Below are positions 1-7,157 of a stretch of 35,410 nucleotides of DNA, one piece after another (the first letter of the stretch is position 1; every line of letters starts with the position of its first letter). Source of the stretch: Lentisphaeria bacterium (GTDB lineage: Bacteria > Verrucomicrobiota > Lentisphaeria > Victivallales > UBA1829); contig JAFVTF010000043.1 in NCBI GenBank assembly GCA_017503375.1, positions 1 through 35,410 on the forward strand, written 5' to 3'. Below the pieces are notes generated by a model. The model was not told the DNA's origin. It ran no database searches and was given only the letters and a program-made list of their open reading frames with translations. A program made the translations under genes and the position numbers.

Positions 1-12
1 AAACCTTTTTGC

Positions 13-48
13 GGCATTCTGATTTTTGATAACAAAAATCAAAATGCC
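13..48. repeat. Hairpin, left arm of inverted-repeat element
   Basis: A stem of GGCATT..GATTTTTG pairs with CAAAAATCAAAATGCC across a 4-nt loop, with one mismatch. The inverted partner hairpin lies at 209-245. Confidence 0.6.
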
Positions 49-208
49 ATCTTTTGAGTGAAATAGAAGAATTTATCACCCCATATTAGTAACAGAGTCA
101 AAAAAATGTGGATTTCTGTCAATAATATCAGATTGGAGTTTTTTATAACGGTTCTGTTTCCTATACAGGTCGGAAAATATTTACTACTATTCTATTTGAT
201 TTTATGAT

Positions 209-245
209 GGCATTTTGATTTTTGCGTTGCAAAAATCGGAATGCC
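209..245. repeat. Hairpin, right arm of inverted-repeat element
   Basis: GGCATTTTGATTTTTGC pairs with GCAAAAATCGGAATGCC across a 3-nt loop, allowing two wobble pairs. As a whole it is the inverted copy of the hairpin at 13-48. Confidence 0.6.
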
Positions 246-275
246 GCAAAAAGGTTTGGAAAAAAAGGGTGGAGT

Positions 276-327
276 TTGAGGAGGGGAAAAAGGACCTTTT
301 CTCAAAAGGTCTTTTTCCCCTCCTCAA
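276..327. repeat. Long near-perfect hairpin
   Basis: Bases 276-300 and 304-327 are reverse complements with a single-base bulge and a 3-nt loop (CTC). The arms read through GAGGAGGGGAAAAAGGACC. This is much longer than a normal terminator stem. The right arm is also the first unit of a 35-bp tandem repeat. Confidence 0.6.
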
Positions 328-370
328 GTAACAACCTCAAAAGGTCTTTTTCCCCTCCTCAAGTAACAAC
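301..370. repeat. 35-bp tandem direct repeat, two copies
   Basis: Bases 301-335 and 336-370 are identical 35-bp units (CTCAAAAGGTCTTTTTCCCC...). There is no spacer between them, so this is a tandem duplication and not a CRISPR array. The unit includes the right arm of the hairpin at 276-327. Confidence 0.8.
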
Positions 371-390
371 CTTTATTGGGAACAGAGCCA

Positions 391-427
391 AAAAAAAACG
401 TCCGGCTCTAATACCGGACGTTTTTTA
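391..427. terminator. Bidirectional rho-independent terminator
   Basis: A stem ACGTCCGG/CCGGACGT (398-405 with 414-421) is flanked by an A-run on the left and a T-run on the right. It can end the minus-strand gene at 450-1205 and also plus-strand transcripts. Confidence 0.8.
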
Positions 428-449
428 TTGCTCGTGCAATCACACAGGA

Positions 450-1205
450 TTATTTGATGCTGTCAACATTATCCTTTGTGACGAGTTCATAGCGCATTTT
501 GAATGCTTCGTCAAGATCGCTGGGAGCGAGCTTTTCGTAATCTTCCTGCTTGAGACCGGGTTTGCCATTGATGGAAACCAGAACAACGTTACCTGCTTTG
601 TCAGAGAAGAAAGGTTTGACGAACATGGGATCGCCCATATCCATGAGAGCAAGCTTCTGTTTGCCCTTTTTCTTGAAGATGTCAAGTCTCAGGATTTCCT
701 GACCCATGGGGAGCTGTTCGAGGACGATGAACAGGTTTGCATCGGGATTAGCCTTGAAGAAGCTGTTCCATTCTTTTGCTGTGGGCATGGGATTCATTGC
801 CATTTCTTCTTCAGTACGGGTGTATTCAACAGGTTTGACTTCTGCGTTACCGATATACTTCTTAACGAGTTCGACCTGTTTCATGGTATATTCATTCTTG
901 GCATAGTTGGTTCCGCCGGAAGGAATGATCACGATAGTTCCGGGATTTTTGCTCTTGACATATTCGCAGAGAGCTTTGATTCTTGCTTCGCTGAAACGAG
1001 CAGCACTGGACTGCTGATCGCGAACTTCTTTGGATTCACCGAAAACACCGATCTGGTTGTCAATGTGCATGAATGCACAAACCAAAAGTACAAGCACGCA
1101 GACTGCTGCCAGGGGTTTGAATTTGGGATCTTCTTTTTTCTTTGCGGCGACAGCCATTCCAATACCGGCTGCGATAGCCAGAATAACAATTAACCATGTG
1201 GGCAT
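450..1205 (-). CDS. Hypothetical membrane-anchored protein
   Basis: This 251-residue protein is not recognised. Two hydrophobic segments lie near the N-terminus (residues about 3-21 and 31-48), separated by a short Lys-rich stretch (AKKKEDPKFK), so a hairpin membrane anchor is likely. About 200 soluble residues follow. They include an alternating beta-strand-like stretch IVIIPSGGTNY and a mixed charged C-terminus, with no catalytic motif I can name. The start is supported by a strong AAGGAGGT Shine-Dalgarno just upstream. It appears monocistronic, with its own candidate promoter at 1283-1310 and a strong terminator at 391-427. Gene structure is well supported; function is unknown. Confidence 0.85.
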   Translation of the reverse strand: MPTWLIVILAIAAGIGMAVAAKKKEDPKFKPLAAVCVLVLLVCAFMHIDNQIGVFGESKEVRDQQSSAARFSEARIKALCEYVKSKNPGTIVIIPSGGTNYAKNEYTMKQVELVKKYIGNAEVKPVEYTRTEEEMAMNPMPTAKEWNSFFKANPDANLFIVLEQLPMGQEILRLDIFKKKGKQKLALMDMGDPMFVKPFFSDKAGNVVLVSINGKPGLKQEDYEKLAPSDLDEAFKMRYELVTKDNVDSIK

Positions 1206-1282
1206 TAGTTACCTCCTTCTGTTGTGTTTTAATGCTTAAATGGATAGATATTTTTATAAATAATAACGAATATCCGACTATA

Positions 1283-1310
1283 AATATAACAGCTCCCTAT
1301 GAATTTGCAA
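1283..1310 (-). promoter_or_regulatory. Sigma70-type promoter for the 450-1205 gene
   Basis: Read on the minus strand, TTGCAA (1310-1305) and TATATT (1288-1283) are separated by 16 bp, about 75 bases upstream of the start codon. The -10 form TATATT recurs at other promoters in this window. Confidence 0.55.
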
Positions 1311-1318
1311 GAGCAGTT

Positions 1319-2320
1319 TTAACGAAAACCGTAAAAAAACGAATATTTTTTCTCCATTAGAAAAGAAATTTTTGTTTTCTCTCCGTTTCTCTCGTAAATA
1401 ACAGGGATTCTTTCACACTGTTTTTTCTTTAATTGGTCCCGGAAGGATTCCACCCAGATATTCTCTGCTTCTTCTGCTGAAAATTCCTGCACTTCCAGAA
1501 TATCTTCCGGATATTTCAAAAGCGGTGTAAACCAGGCACTGTTCCGGTAAAATTTTCCGGGTTCCGCTTCCGTTGCAAATTTAGAAGAACTGCGCAGAAT
1601 CTGTTTTTTCCGTTTTTCCCACTCTTTATCTATCAGTTCATGCTGCTGTTTTTCCACTTGGAGCAAAACTTCATGAGCCTCTGTTTCCGAAGCATACAAT
1701 CCGGAGTTGTGAAGCATCCCGGCAATCTCTTTCATCGGAACTTCCCCGAATGCAATTGCCAACGGTATCAGCATCCCGCCTTCCGGAGAACTGTTCGGTT
1801 CTGTCTCCGCAATACCGACAGGATCGATCAGCACAATATCTTCTCCGTTTGTCATCAGATTTCCTGCATGAAAATCCGGATGGCTGATTCCTGCTTGGGC
1901 TGTGTATGCGAGAAAATCACAGAGTTTCTGCAGAAAAATCAAATCTGTTTCCGGTTTCATGTACCAGTATTTCAACAGCTCCCGGAATGTTTCCGGCAGG
2001 GCTCTGGTGACAAGAATACAATCATCAAAAGAGGCGGACCAGGCGGAACATTCTGCACAGGGAATCCCTTTTTCCTCCAGCAGCGCAAACGCAAGATATT
2101 CTTTTTCCGCCTTTGATTGCGTGAAAGGAAAATGAAATCTCCGTTCCCGTTTGACGTAGTAATCCTGTCCATCCTCTGAAGAAACCCGCAAAACACTGCG
2201 GTTACGGTTCTTTTTGATCATGGTTCCCGGGATGTTTTCGATATTTTCAGCCCAGGGCAAAAGTAATTTTTCATCCCCGTAGATATGCCATTTTCTGCCG
2301 TATTTCTTCAGAGAAATCAT
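1319..2320 (-). CDS. Lipopolysaccharide kinase-like (WaaP/Kdo kinase family) protein
   Basis: This 333-residue cytoplasmic protein has the small-kinase signature of the Kdo/WaaP group. HPDFHAGNLM (about residues 145-155) stands in for the catalytic loop, and IVLIDPVGI is the metal-binding Asp motif. A plausible ATP-binding Lys lies in DYYVKRERRF. Known members phosphorylate sugars in the lipopolysaccharide inner core; the acceptor here is inferred only from the family. Its ATG overlaps the stop of the upstream gene in an ATGA arrangement, so translation is probably coupled to the secreted thioredoxin-like/TPR protein. It is the last gene of the pfp-gatCA operon. A distant small-molecule or protein kinase of the same fold is the main alternative. 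Confidence 0.7.
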   Translation of the reverse strand: MISLKKYGRKWHIYGDEKLLLPWAENIENIPGTMIKKNRNRSVLRVSSEDGQDYYVKRERRFHFPFTQSKAEKEYLAFALLEEKGIPCAECSAWSASFDDCILVTRALPETFRELLKYWYMKPETDLIFLQKLCDFLAYTAQAGISHPDFHAGNLMTNGEDIVLIDPVGIAETEPNSSPEGGMLIPLAIAFGEVPMKEIAGMLHNSGLYASETEAHEVLLQVEKQQHELIDKEWEKRKKQILRSSSKFATEAEPGKFYRNSAWFTPLLKYPEDILEVQEFSAEEAENIWVESFRDQLKKKQCERIPVIYERNGEKTKISFLMEKKYSFFYGFR

Positions 2321-3456
2321 TTTTTACCGGATAATATTTTGATTTTTTTATAGTAATCCAACGCATGAGAACTGCTTTTGATAAGCAGACTGTTATGCTT
2401 TTTTCTGAGCTCAACAGCTTTGCTTTGAAGTTCTATTGCATTGTCCGGACGGCAGACTGCAAACTCCACACGCGCAGCAATTTCCAATGCATTCGCATGA
2501 AATTCCGGATCCTTGACTGTTTCCGGTGATTTCAATATCTCATCGCATAATTGAAGCATTTGTTCCGCCGGAAAATAAAACCGGGGAGACTGCTCTGCAA
2601 TAAATGCGGCTAAATTCAATTTATCATCGACAGTAACGGTATTTTTGATTGCATCTGGTACCGACTCCTGCCAAAGAGGAATACTTCCCGAACGAACGAT
2701 CCGGTCAAGAAGAAGCAAATAAAGTGCGCCCGCATTCTTTTTGCTCCGGGAAATAGAGGATTTTATAAAATCAACAGCTTTCTCATTCTGCTGTTTGATT
2801 TCATAAGAATAGAGAATGACTTGAATGGAGGTTATATCTCCGGGCTTTTTTTCAAGAATTTTTTCTGCTGTCTTGGCTGCGACATCCGGCAATCCGGCAC
2901 GTAAAGCAGTCTGCATTTCCATTTTCATACGGGAGATATTACGGTAATCTTCCATAGAAAATGTTCCATCCATAAGCTCGCTTATGACACTGTCAAGATC
3001 CATTACAGGACCAAGCCATGCAATCGCACCATCGACACCGATCACAACATCCGAGACTTTCGATACTGCAAAGTTCCGGAACGTTCTGCCGTTGATATCG
3101 GAGCCGATCATAACGGAAAAAGGAGGTTCCGCCAATTTCAGAAAACGATCCACCTCAGATTTTTCATTGGGAACGACAACCTGAAATTTTAAGATCCATT
3201 TTCCGGATCCTCTTCTGTTGTATTTGGATTCCAGACTCTCCAGATAGCGGAGAGTCCGGACAATTCCGGGAGTGTTGATATCAGAGAAAACTACAATGTT
3301 CATGACTTTGCTGCCTGATACCCTGTGCGGTTTGGCGACCGGAGTCAGCCAGTGCGCGTCCACATTCGGCATCTTCCTGCCGGGAGTCAAACTGAACTGA
3401 GCCATAACGGCAGAAACCAGACACAGTAAAATCAGAACAGCTGTCAGTTTTCTCAT
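2317..3456 (-). CDS. Secreted thioredoxin-fold protein without catalytic cysteines, with TPR-like C-terminus
   Basis: This 379-residue protein starts with a signal peptide (hydrophobic core LTAVLILLCLVSAVMA, cleavage near residue 19). Residues about 50-165 look like a thioredoxin/redoxin fold: beta strand MNIVVFSD, then a long helix, a central VVV strand and VVIGVDGAIAWLG near the end. The place of the CxxC motif reads DINTPGIV, so disulfide chemistry is not expected. The C-terminal half is helical and TPR-like. It follows gatA by 12 bases with an AAGGAT ribosome site inside the gatA end, and is coupled to the kinase-like gene downstream. A binding or scaffolding role is inference. Confidence 0.65.
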   Translation of the reverse strand: MRKLTAVLILLCLVSAVMAQFSLTPGRKMPNVDAHWLTPVAKPHRVSGSKVMNIVVFSDINTPGIVRTLRYLESLESKYNRRGSGKWILKFQVVVPNEKSEVDRFLKLAEPPFSVMIGSDINGRTFRNFAVSKVSDVVIGVDGAIAWLGPVMDLDSVISELMDGTFSMEDYRNISRMKMEMQTALRAGLPDVAAKTAEKILEKKPGDITSIQVILYSYEIKQQNEKAVDFIKSSISRSKKNAGALYLLLLDRIVRSGSIPLWQESVPDAIKNTVTVDDKLNLAAFIAEQSPRFYFPAEQMLQLCDEILKSPETVKDPEFHANALEIAARVEFAVCRPDNAIELQSKAVELRKKHNSLLIKSSSHALDYYKKIKILSGKK

Positions 3457-3468
3457 GAATCAATATCC

Positions 3469-4914
3469 TTATGCCTGTTCAAAAGCGTATGCCGCACGGA
3501 AAATCAAATCTTCCCGGAGCGGTGCCGCCATCAGCTGCATTCCGATGGGAAGACCGTTAGCGGGATCTTTTCCAACGGGAATACTCATACCGCAGGTGCC
3601 GCAGAGGTTCAGAGATGTGGTGAACACGTCACTGAGATACATCTGGATCGGATCGGATTTTTCACCGAACTTGAATGCGGTATCCGGTGTCACAGGAGTC
3701 AGCAGAAGATCGCAGCTCTTGAAGGCATCTTCAAAGTCTCTGCGGATCAGGGTGCGGACTTTCTGTGCGCGCAGATAATAGGCATCATAATAACCGCTGC
3801 TGAGTACATAAGTTCCCAGCATGATACGGCGTTTGACTTCATCGCCGAACGCTTCACCGCGGGACTTCATATATGTTTCCAGCACATTGGTTGCCTCGGG
3901 GGAACGGTAGCCGTAACGGACACCGTCAAACCGGGCAAGGTTTGCACTGGCTTCTGCGGTTGCGATGATGTAATAGCATGCCATGGAATATTTTGTATGG
4001 GGGAGGCTGACTTCCACCATTTCCGCACCCAGAGCTTTGTATTTTTCAATTGCGGCCTGAGCAGCGGCTTTCACGGATTCCGCCGCGCCGTCCATTTCAT
4101 AATATTCTTTGGGCAGACCGATCTTCATACCCTTGAGATCACCTTTCTGAAGGGCTGCTGCGAAACCGCCGCAGGGAGTATTCAGAGAGGTGCAGTCTTT
4201 GGCATCATATCCGCCGATGGTATCCATGAGGATCGCAGAGTCTTTCACATTCTTGGTGAAAGGTCCGATCTGGTCAAGAGAGGAGGCAAACGCCACCAGA
4301 CCATAGCGGGAAACGCGTCCGTAAGTCGGTTTGAGACCGACAACTCCGCAATAAGCTGCAGGCTGACGGATACTTCCGCCGGTATCGGACCCGAGAGATG
4401 CCGGGACTTCATCCGCTGCAACGCAAGCGGCGGAACCGCCGGAGGAACCTCCGGGGACACAATCTGTATTCCGGGGATTGCGTGTTTTCTGGAAAGCAGA
4501 GTTTTCGCAGGAGGAACCCATGGCGAATTCGTCCATGTTTGTTCTTCCGAAGGGAATGAAACCGGCTTTTCTCAGATTTGCCACAGCAGTGGAATCATAA
4601 ACGGATTTGAAGTTTTCCAGGATTTTTGAAGCACAGGAACAGCGTTCGTCTTTGACGGCGATACAATCTTTGATTCCGATGGGGATTCCGTCATAAAGAG
4701 AACGTGCATTTCCTGCGGCTCTGCGCTGATCGGCTTCTGCTGCTGCATCCATGACGTGCTTTTCATCAAGGGCAAGAAACGCCTGAATCGTGGGGTCTGT
4801 CTCTTTTACCTTATTGATATAAGCAGTACAGATTTCGGTGGAGGAGAGTTCTTTCTTTTCGAGAAGATCGGAAAGAGCCCCGACTGTCATAGCGGTAAGT
4901 TTGTTCTGATCCAT
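3469..4914 (-). CDS. gatA: Aspartyl/glutamyl-tRNA amidotransferase subunit A
   Basis: GatA is the amidase subunit of GatCAB. It releases ammonia from glutamine for conversion of Glu-tRNA(Gln) (and Asp-tRNA(Asn)) to the amide form. The 481-residue length is normal. The amidase Ser-Ser-Lys triad is visible: Lys82 in GIPIGIKD, Ser157 in PGGSSGGS and Ser181 in SDTGGSIRQP. It starts at an ATG overlapping the gatC stop (TAATG), with a GGAGG site inside the end of gatC. gatB is not in this window and must be elsewhere. Cytoplasmic. Confidence 0.97.
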   Translation of the reverse strand: MDQNKLTAMTVGALSDLLEKKELSSTEICTAYINKVKETDPTIQAFLALDEKHVMDAAAEADQRRAAGNARSLYDGIPIGIKDCIAVKDERCSCASKILENFKSVYDSTAVANLRKAGFIPFGRTNMDEFAMGSSCENSAFQKTRNPRNTDCVPGGSSGGSAACVAADEVPASLGSDTGGSIRQPAAYCGVVGLKPTYGRVSRYGLVAFASSLDQIGPFTKNVKDSAILMDTIGGYDAKDCTSLNTPCGGFAAALQKGDLKGMKIGLPKEYYEMDGAAESVKAAAQAAIEKYKALGAEMVEVSLPHTKYSMACYYIIATAEASANLARFDGVRYGYRSPEATNVLETYMKSRGEAFGDEVKRRIMLGTYVLSSGYYDAYYLRAQKVRTLIRRDFEDAFKSCDLLLTPVTPDTAFKFGEKSDPIQMYLSDVFTTSLNLCGTCGMSIPVGKDPANGLPIGMQLMAAPLREDLIFRAAYAFEQA

Positions 4915-5225
4915 TATGCCATACCTCCGCCGGGGAGAACCTGGGGCATAGCCACGAGTTCATCATCAATGGTGCCGGGCGCATTTTTGAGCATGACGTC
5001 TCTGGGGAACCCCGGGACAGCCTGATCTTCCCGCAGGACATTTGTCATAGGCGCGGCATGAGCAGTCGGTTCGATCCCGTCCACATCGAGTTCAGTGAGC
5101 TGATCGACGTAGCTGACGATCTTTTCCATTTCGCTCTGGAACCGCGCGAGCGATTCCGGAGCGAGTTCGAGCCGTGCGAGCATAGCGACCCGCCCGGCAT
5201 CGAATTTGTTGGCTCCGGATGACAT
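4914..5225 (-). CDS. gatC: Aspartyl/glutamyl-tRNA amidotransferase subunit C
   Basis: GatC is the small structural subunit that wraps GatA and stabilises the GatCAB complex. At 103 residues it has normal size and shows the family pattern: an N-terminal helix with ARLEL, then MEKIVSYVDQLTELDVDGIEP followed by the TAHA and NVLREDQ segments. It lies one base after the pfp stop and overlaps gatA, so the three genes are almost certainly co-transcribed. Confidence 0.93.
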   Translation of the reverse strand: MSSGANKFDAGRVAMLARLELAPESLARFQSEMEKIVSYVDQLTELDVDGIEPTAHAAPMTNVLREDQAVPGFPRDVMLKNAPGTIDDELVAMPQVLPGGGMA

Positions 5226-5226
5226 A

Positions 5227-6879
5227 TTATTTGCCTTCGTGTTCGAGTTTCAGGGTTTCGGTGGTAGCATCGCAAACTTCGCTCGGTCCGTAGTACTGGA
5301 TGGGGCCGGGGAAGACGAAGCTGGTTTCGACTGCCCATTTATCGCGGTTTTCGACAAGTTTCTTGAAGGGTGCACCGTCGAGTTCAACGAGAGCCTTCTT
5401 GATCACGGGCTTATCTTCACCGTGGCGGCGTTCGATGTTCATCATAGCGGTCAGAGGAACTGCGCCTGCGACCCACTGATCTGCAGGAGCAACCAGATTG
5501 GTGATGCTGGACATGTAAGCGGTTTTGCCGTTTGCGATGATTGCAGCGGCGTTGTAACCGATGCTGTAGCAGTAGTCAGCGTCAAAGTTGGAGGGAACGG
5601 AGCAGCGTCCTTCATAACCGAAGAAGTGTGTCTGAGCACCGAATTTGATCTTTTTGCCGGAAGCTTTCAGCTTGCCTTTGACCAGTTCGACGAGGAGTTT
5701 TTCGGTTTCGATGAGAGAAACCTGAACGTTTCCGTGGGGGTCGCGGTCATTGGAGAGCTGGAGCTGGATTGCTTCGGGGAGAGATGCAAAGACAGCCTTG
5801 AGGTCTGCGGGGAGACGGTCGAGGATGAATTTGATCTTTTCATCTTTAGCTTCGATGGAGGTGAAGTTTTCGCCTTCTTTTGCGAGGAGGTCGTTGAGTT
5901 CGGAAATGAGTTTCTTCATTTCGGGGATGAATTCAATAAGACCTTCGGGGATCAGGATGACACCGAAGTTTTCTTTGTTTTCAGCACGCTTGATCACGAC
6001 GTCAGCGATATTGGAAACGATGTCATCGAGGGTCTGCTGTTTTGCAGCGACTTCTTCGGAGATGATTGTGATGTTAGCCTGGGTTTTGAGTCCGCATTCG
6101 AGAGCGATATGAGAAGCGGAACGGCCCATCAGCTTGATGAAGTGCCAGTATTTCTTGGCGGAGTTTGCATCGCGTTCGATGTTACCGATGAGTTCGCTGT
6201 AAACTTTGGTGGCAGTATCGAAACCGAAAGAGGTTTCAATGTACTTGTTCTTGAGGTCACCGTCGATGGTCTTGGGGCAGCCGACGACCTGGATGGGGAC
6301 ATTGTTCTTCTTGTAGTATTCAGCGAGAAGGCAGGCGTTGGTGTTGGAGTCATCGCCGCCGATGATGATGAGAGCGTCGATTCCGAGAGCTTTGCAGTTT
6401 TCTGCGCCTTTGTCGAACTGTTCGACGAGTTCGAGTTTGGTTCTTCCGGAACCGATCATATCGAATCCGCCGGTGTTACGGTATGCGTCCATGAATTCAT
6501 CGGTGATTTCGACATAGTTATTGTCAACGAGTCCGCCGGGACCGCCTTTGAAACCGAAGAGTTTGGAATCTTTGTTGAGGCTCTTGATACCGTCATAGAT
6601 ACCTGCGATCACGTTATGTCCGCCGGGAGCCTGTCCGCCGGAGAGGATGACACCGACTTTGACAGCTTTGCCCTGCGCAGCGGAATCAGCCTTAGCGAAT
6701 GTCAGCACAGGCATATTGCTGGTGGAGGGGAAGAGGGCTTCGATTTTTTCCTTGTCAGCGAATGCAGCGAGTTTTTCGCCTTCGGTGCATTTGACAACTG
6801 CGCCGGCCTTGAGAGCGGCGGGGAGTTTGGGCTGATAGGAATAGCGGGCTTTCTGCAGTGCGGAAACGCAACAACTCAT
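5227..6879 (-). CDS. pfp: Pyrophosphate-dependent 6-phosphofructokinase, long form
   Basis: This enzyme reversibly phosphorylates fructose 6-phosphate with pyrophosphate in glycolysis/gluconeogenesis. At 550 residues it fits the long PPi-PFK group seen in plants and several bacterial phyla. Visible motifs are [14 protein letters not shown] (phosphate loop), GGDDSNTNA (Asp in place of the ATP-enzyme Gly, marking PPi use), [10 protein letters not shown] (catalytic TIDGD, with the Lys typical of PPi enzymes) and [11 protein letters not shown] (substrate site). A clear AGGAG lies before the ATG. It is the first gene of the operon with gatC and gatA. Cytoplasmic. Confidence 0.95.
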   Translation of the reverse strand: MSCCVSALQKARYSYQPKLPAALKAGAVVKCTEGEKLAAFADKEKIEALFPSTSNMPVLTFAKADSAAQGKAVKVGVILSGGQAPGGHNVIAGIYDGIKSLNKDSKLFGFKGGPGGLVDNNYVEITDEFMDAYRNTGGFDMIGSGRTKLELVEQFDKGAENCKALGIDALIIIGGDDSNTNACLLAEYYKKNNVPIQVVGCPKTIDGDLKNKYIETSFGFDTATKVYSELIGNIERDANSAKKYWHFIKLMGRSASHIALECGLKTQANITIISEEVAAKQQTLDDIVSNIADVVIKRAENKENFGVILIPEGLIEFIPEMKKLISELNDLLAKEGENFTSIEAKDEKIKFILDRLPADLKAVFASLPEAIQLQLSNDRDPHGNVQVSLIETEKLLVELVKGKLKASGKKIKFGAQTHFFGYEGRCSVPSNFDADYCYSIGYNAAAIIANGKTAYMSSITNLVAPADQWVAGAVPLTAMMNIERRHGEDKPVIKKALVELDGAPFKKLVENRDKWAVETSFVFPGPIQYYGPSEVCDATTETLKLEHEGK

Positions 6880-6976
6880 GTTTTTTCTCCTGATTTATGT
6901 TATGGTTGGTTGTTATCCTGAGGTAATTTTATGGATCTCTCCGGAATTTCATTCCGAAAAAATACGCATGTTCGGT

Positions 6977-7005
6977 AAGATATCATCACTTTTGCATTTT
7001 CGCAA
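6977..7005 (-). promoter_or_regulatory. Candidate promoter for the pfp-gatCA operon
   Basis: On the minus strand TTGCGA (7005-7000) and TATCTT (6982-6977) are 17 bp apart, about 100 bases before the pfp start. No other good match is seen in the 270-base divergent gap. Confidence 0.45.
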
Positions 7006-7049
7006 GTCAAAGAAATCGTTTTTTTTCACATTTTTCCACAGTTTTTTAT

Positions 7050-7077
7050 TTGGAAAACCGTTTTTATGGTGTATGTT
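7050..7077 (+). promoter_or_regulatory. Weak candidate promoter for the kinase-like gene
   Basis: TTGGAA and TATGTT are separated by 16 bp in the divergent gap, about 80 bases before the kinase-like start. The match is modest. Confidence 0.3.
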
Positions 7078-7157
7078 ACAGAGATATGGACTTTTTTCAA
7101 GAAAAATGAGGACGGATATTTTTCCGGAAAATTCAATCAATTGCGGGAATGAAGATT

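Larger units (their letters stand above)
1..257. mobile_element. MITE-like element with ~50-bp terminal inverted repeats
   Basis: The first ~51 bases and bases ~204-257 are inverted copies of each other, both ending outward in AAACCTTTTTGCGGC. Each arm is itself a hairpin (13-48 and 209-245) with a 16-17 bp stem around GGCATT...AATGCC. No coding sequence lies between the arms. This layout suggests a small non-autonomous element or a repeat-derived structure. The left end coincides with the window edge, so target-site duplication cannot be judged. The outer motif recurs once more at 19603-19617. Confidence 0.5.

Noticed and set aside
301..370. Possible CRISPR array
   Set aside because: Only two units, directly adjacent with no spacer, and part of a hairpin; a tandem duplication.
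5206..6921. 571-codon open frame on the plus strand opposite pfp
   Set aside because: It is the antisense shadow of a well-supported pfp gene; its translation is Asp/Phe/Glu-rich noise with no family motif.
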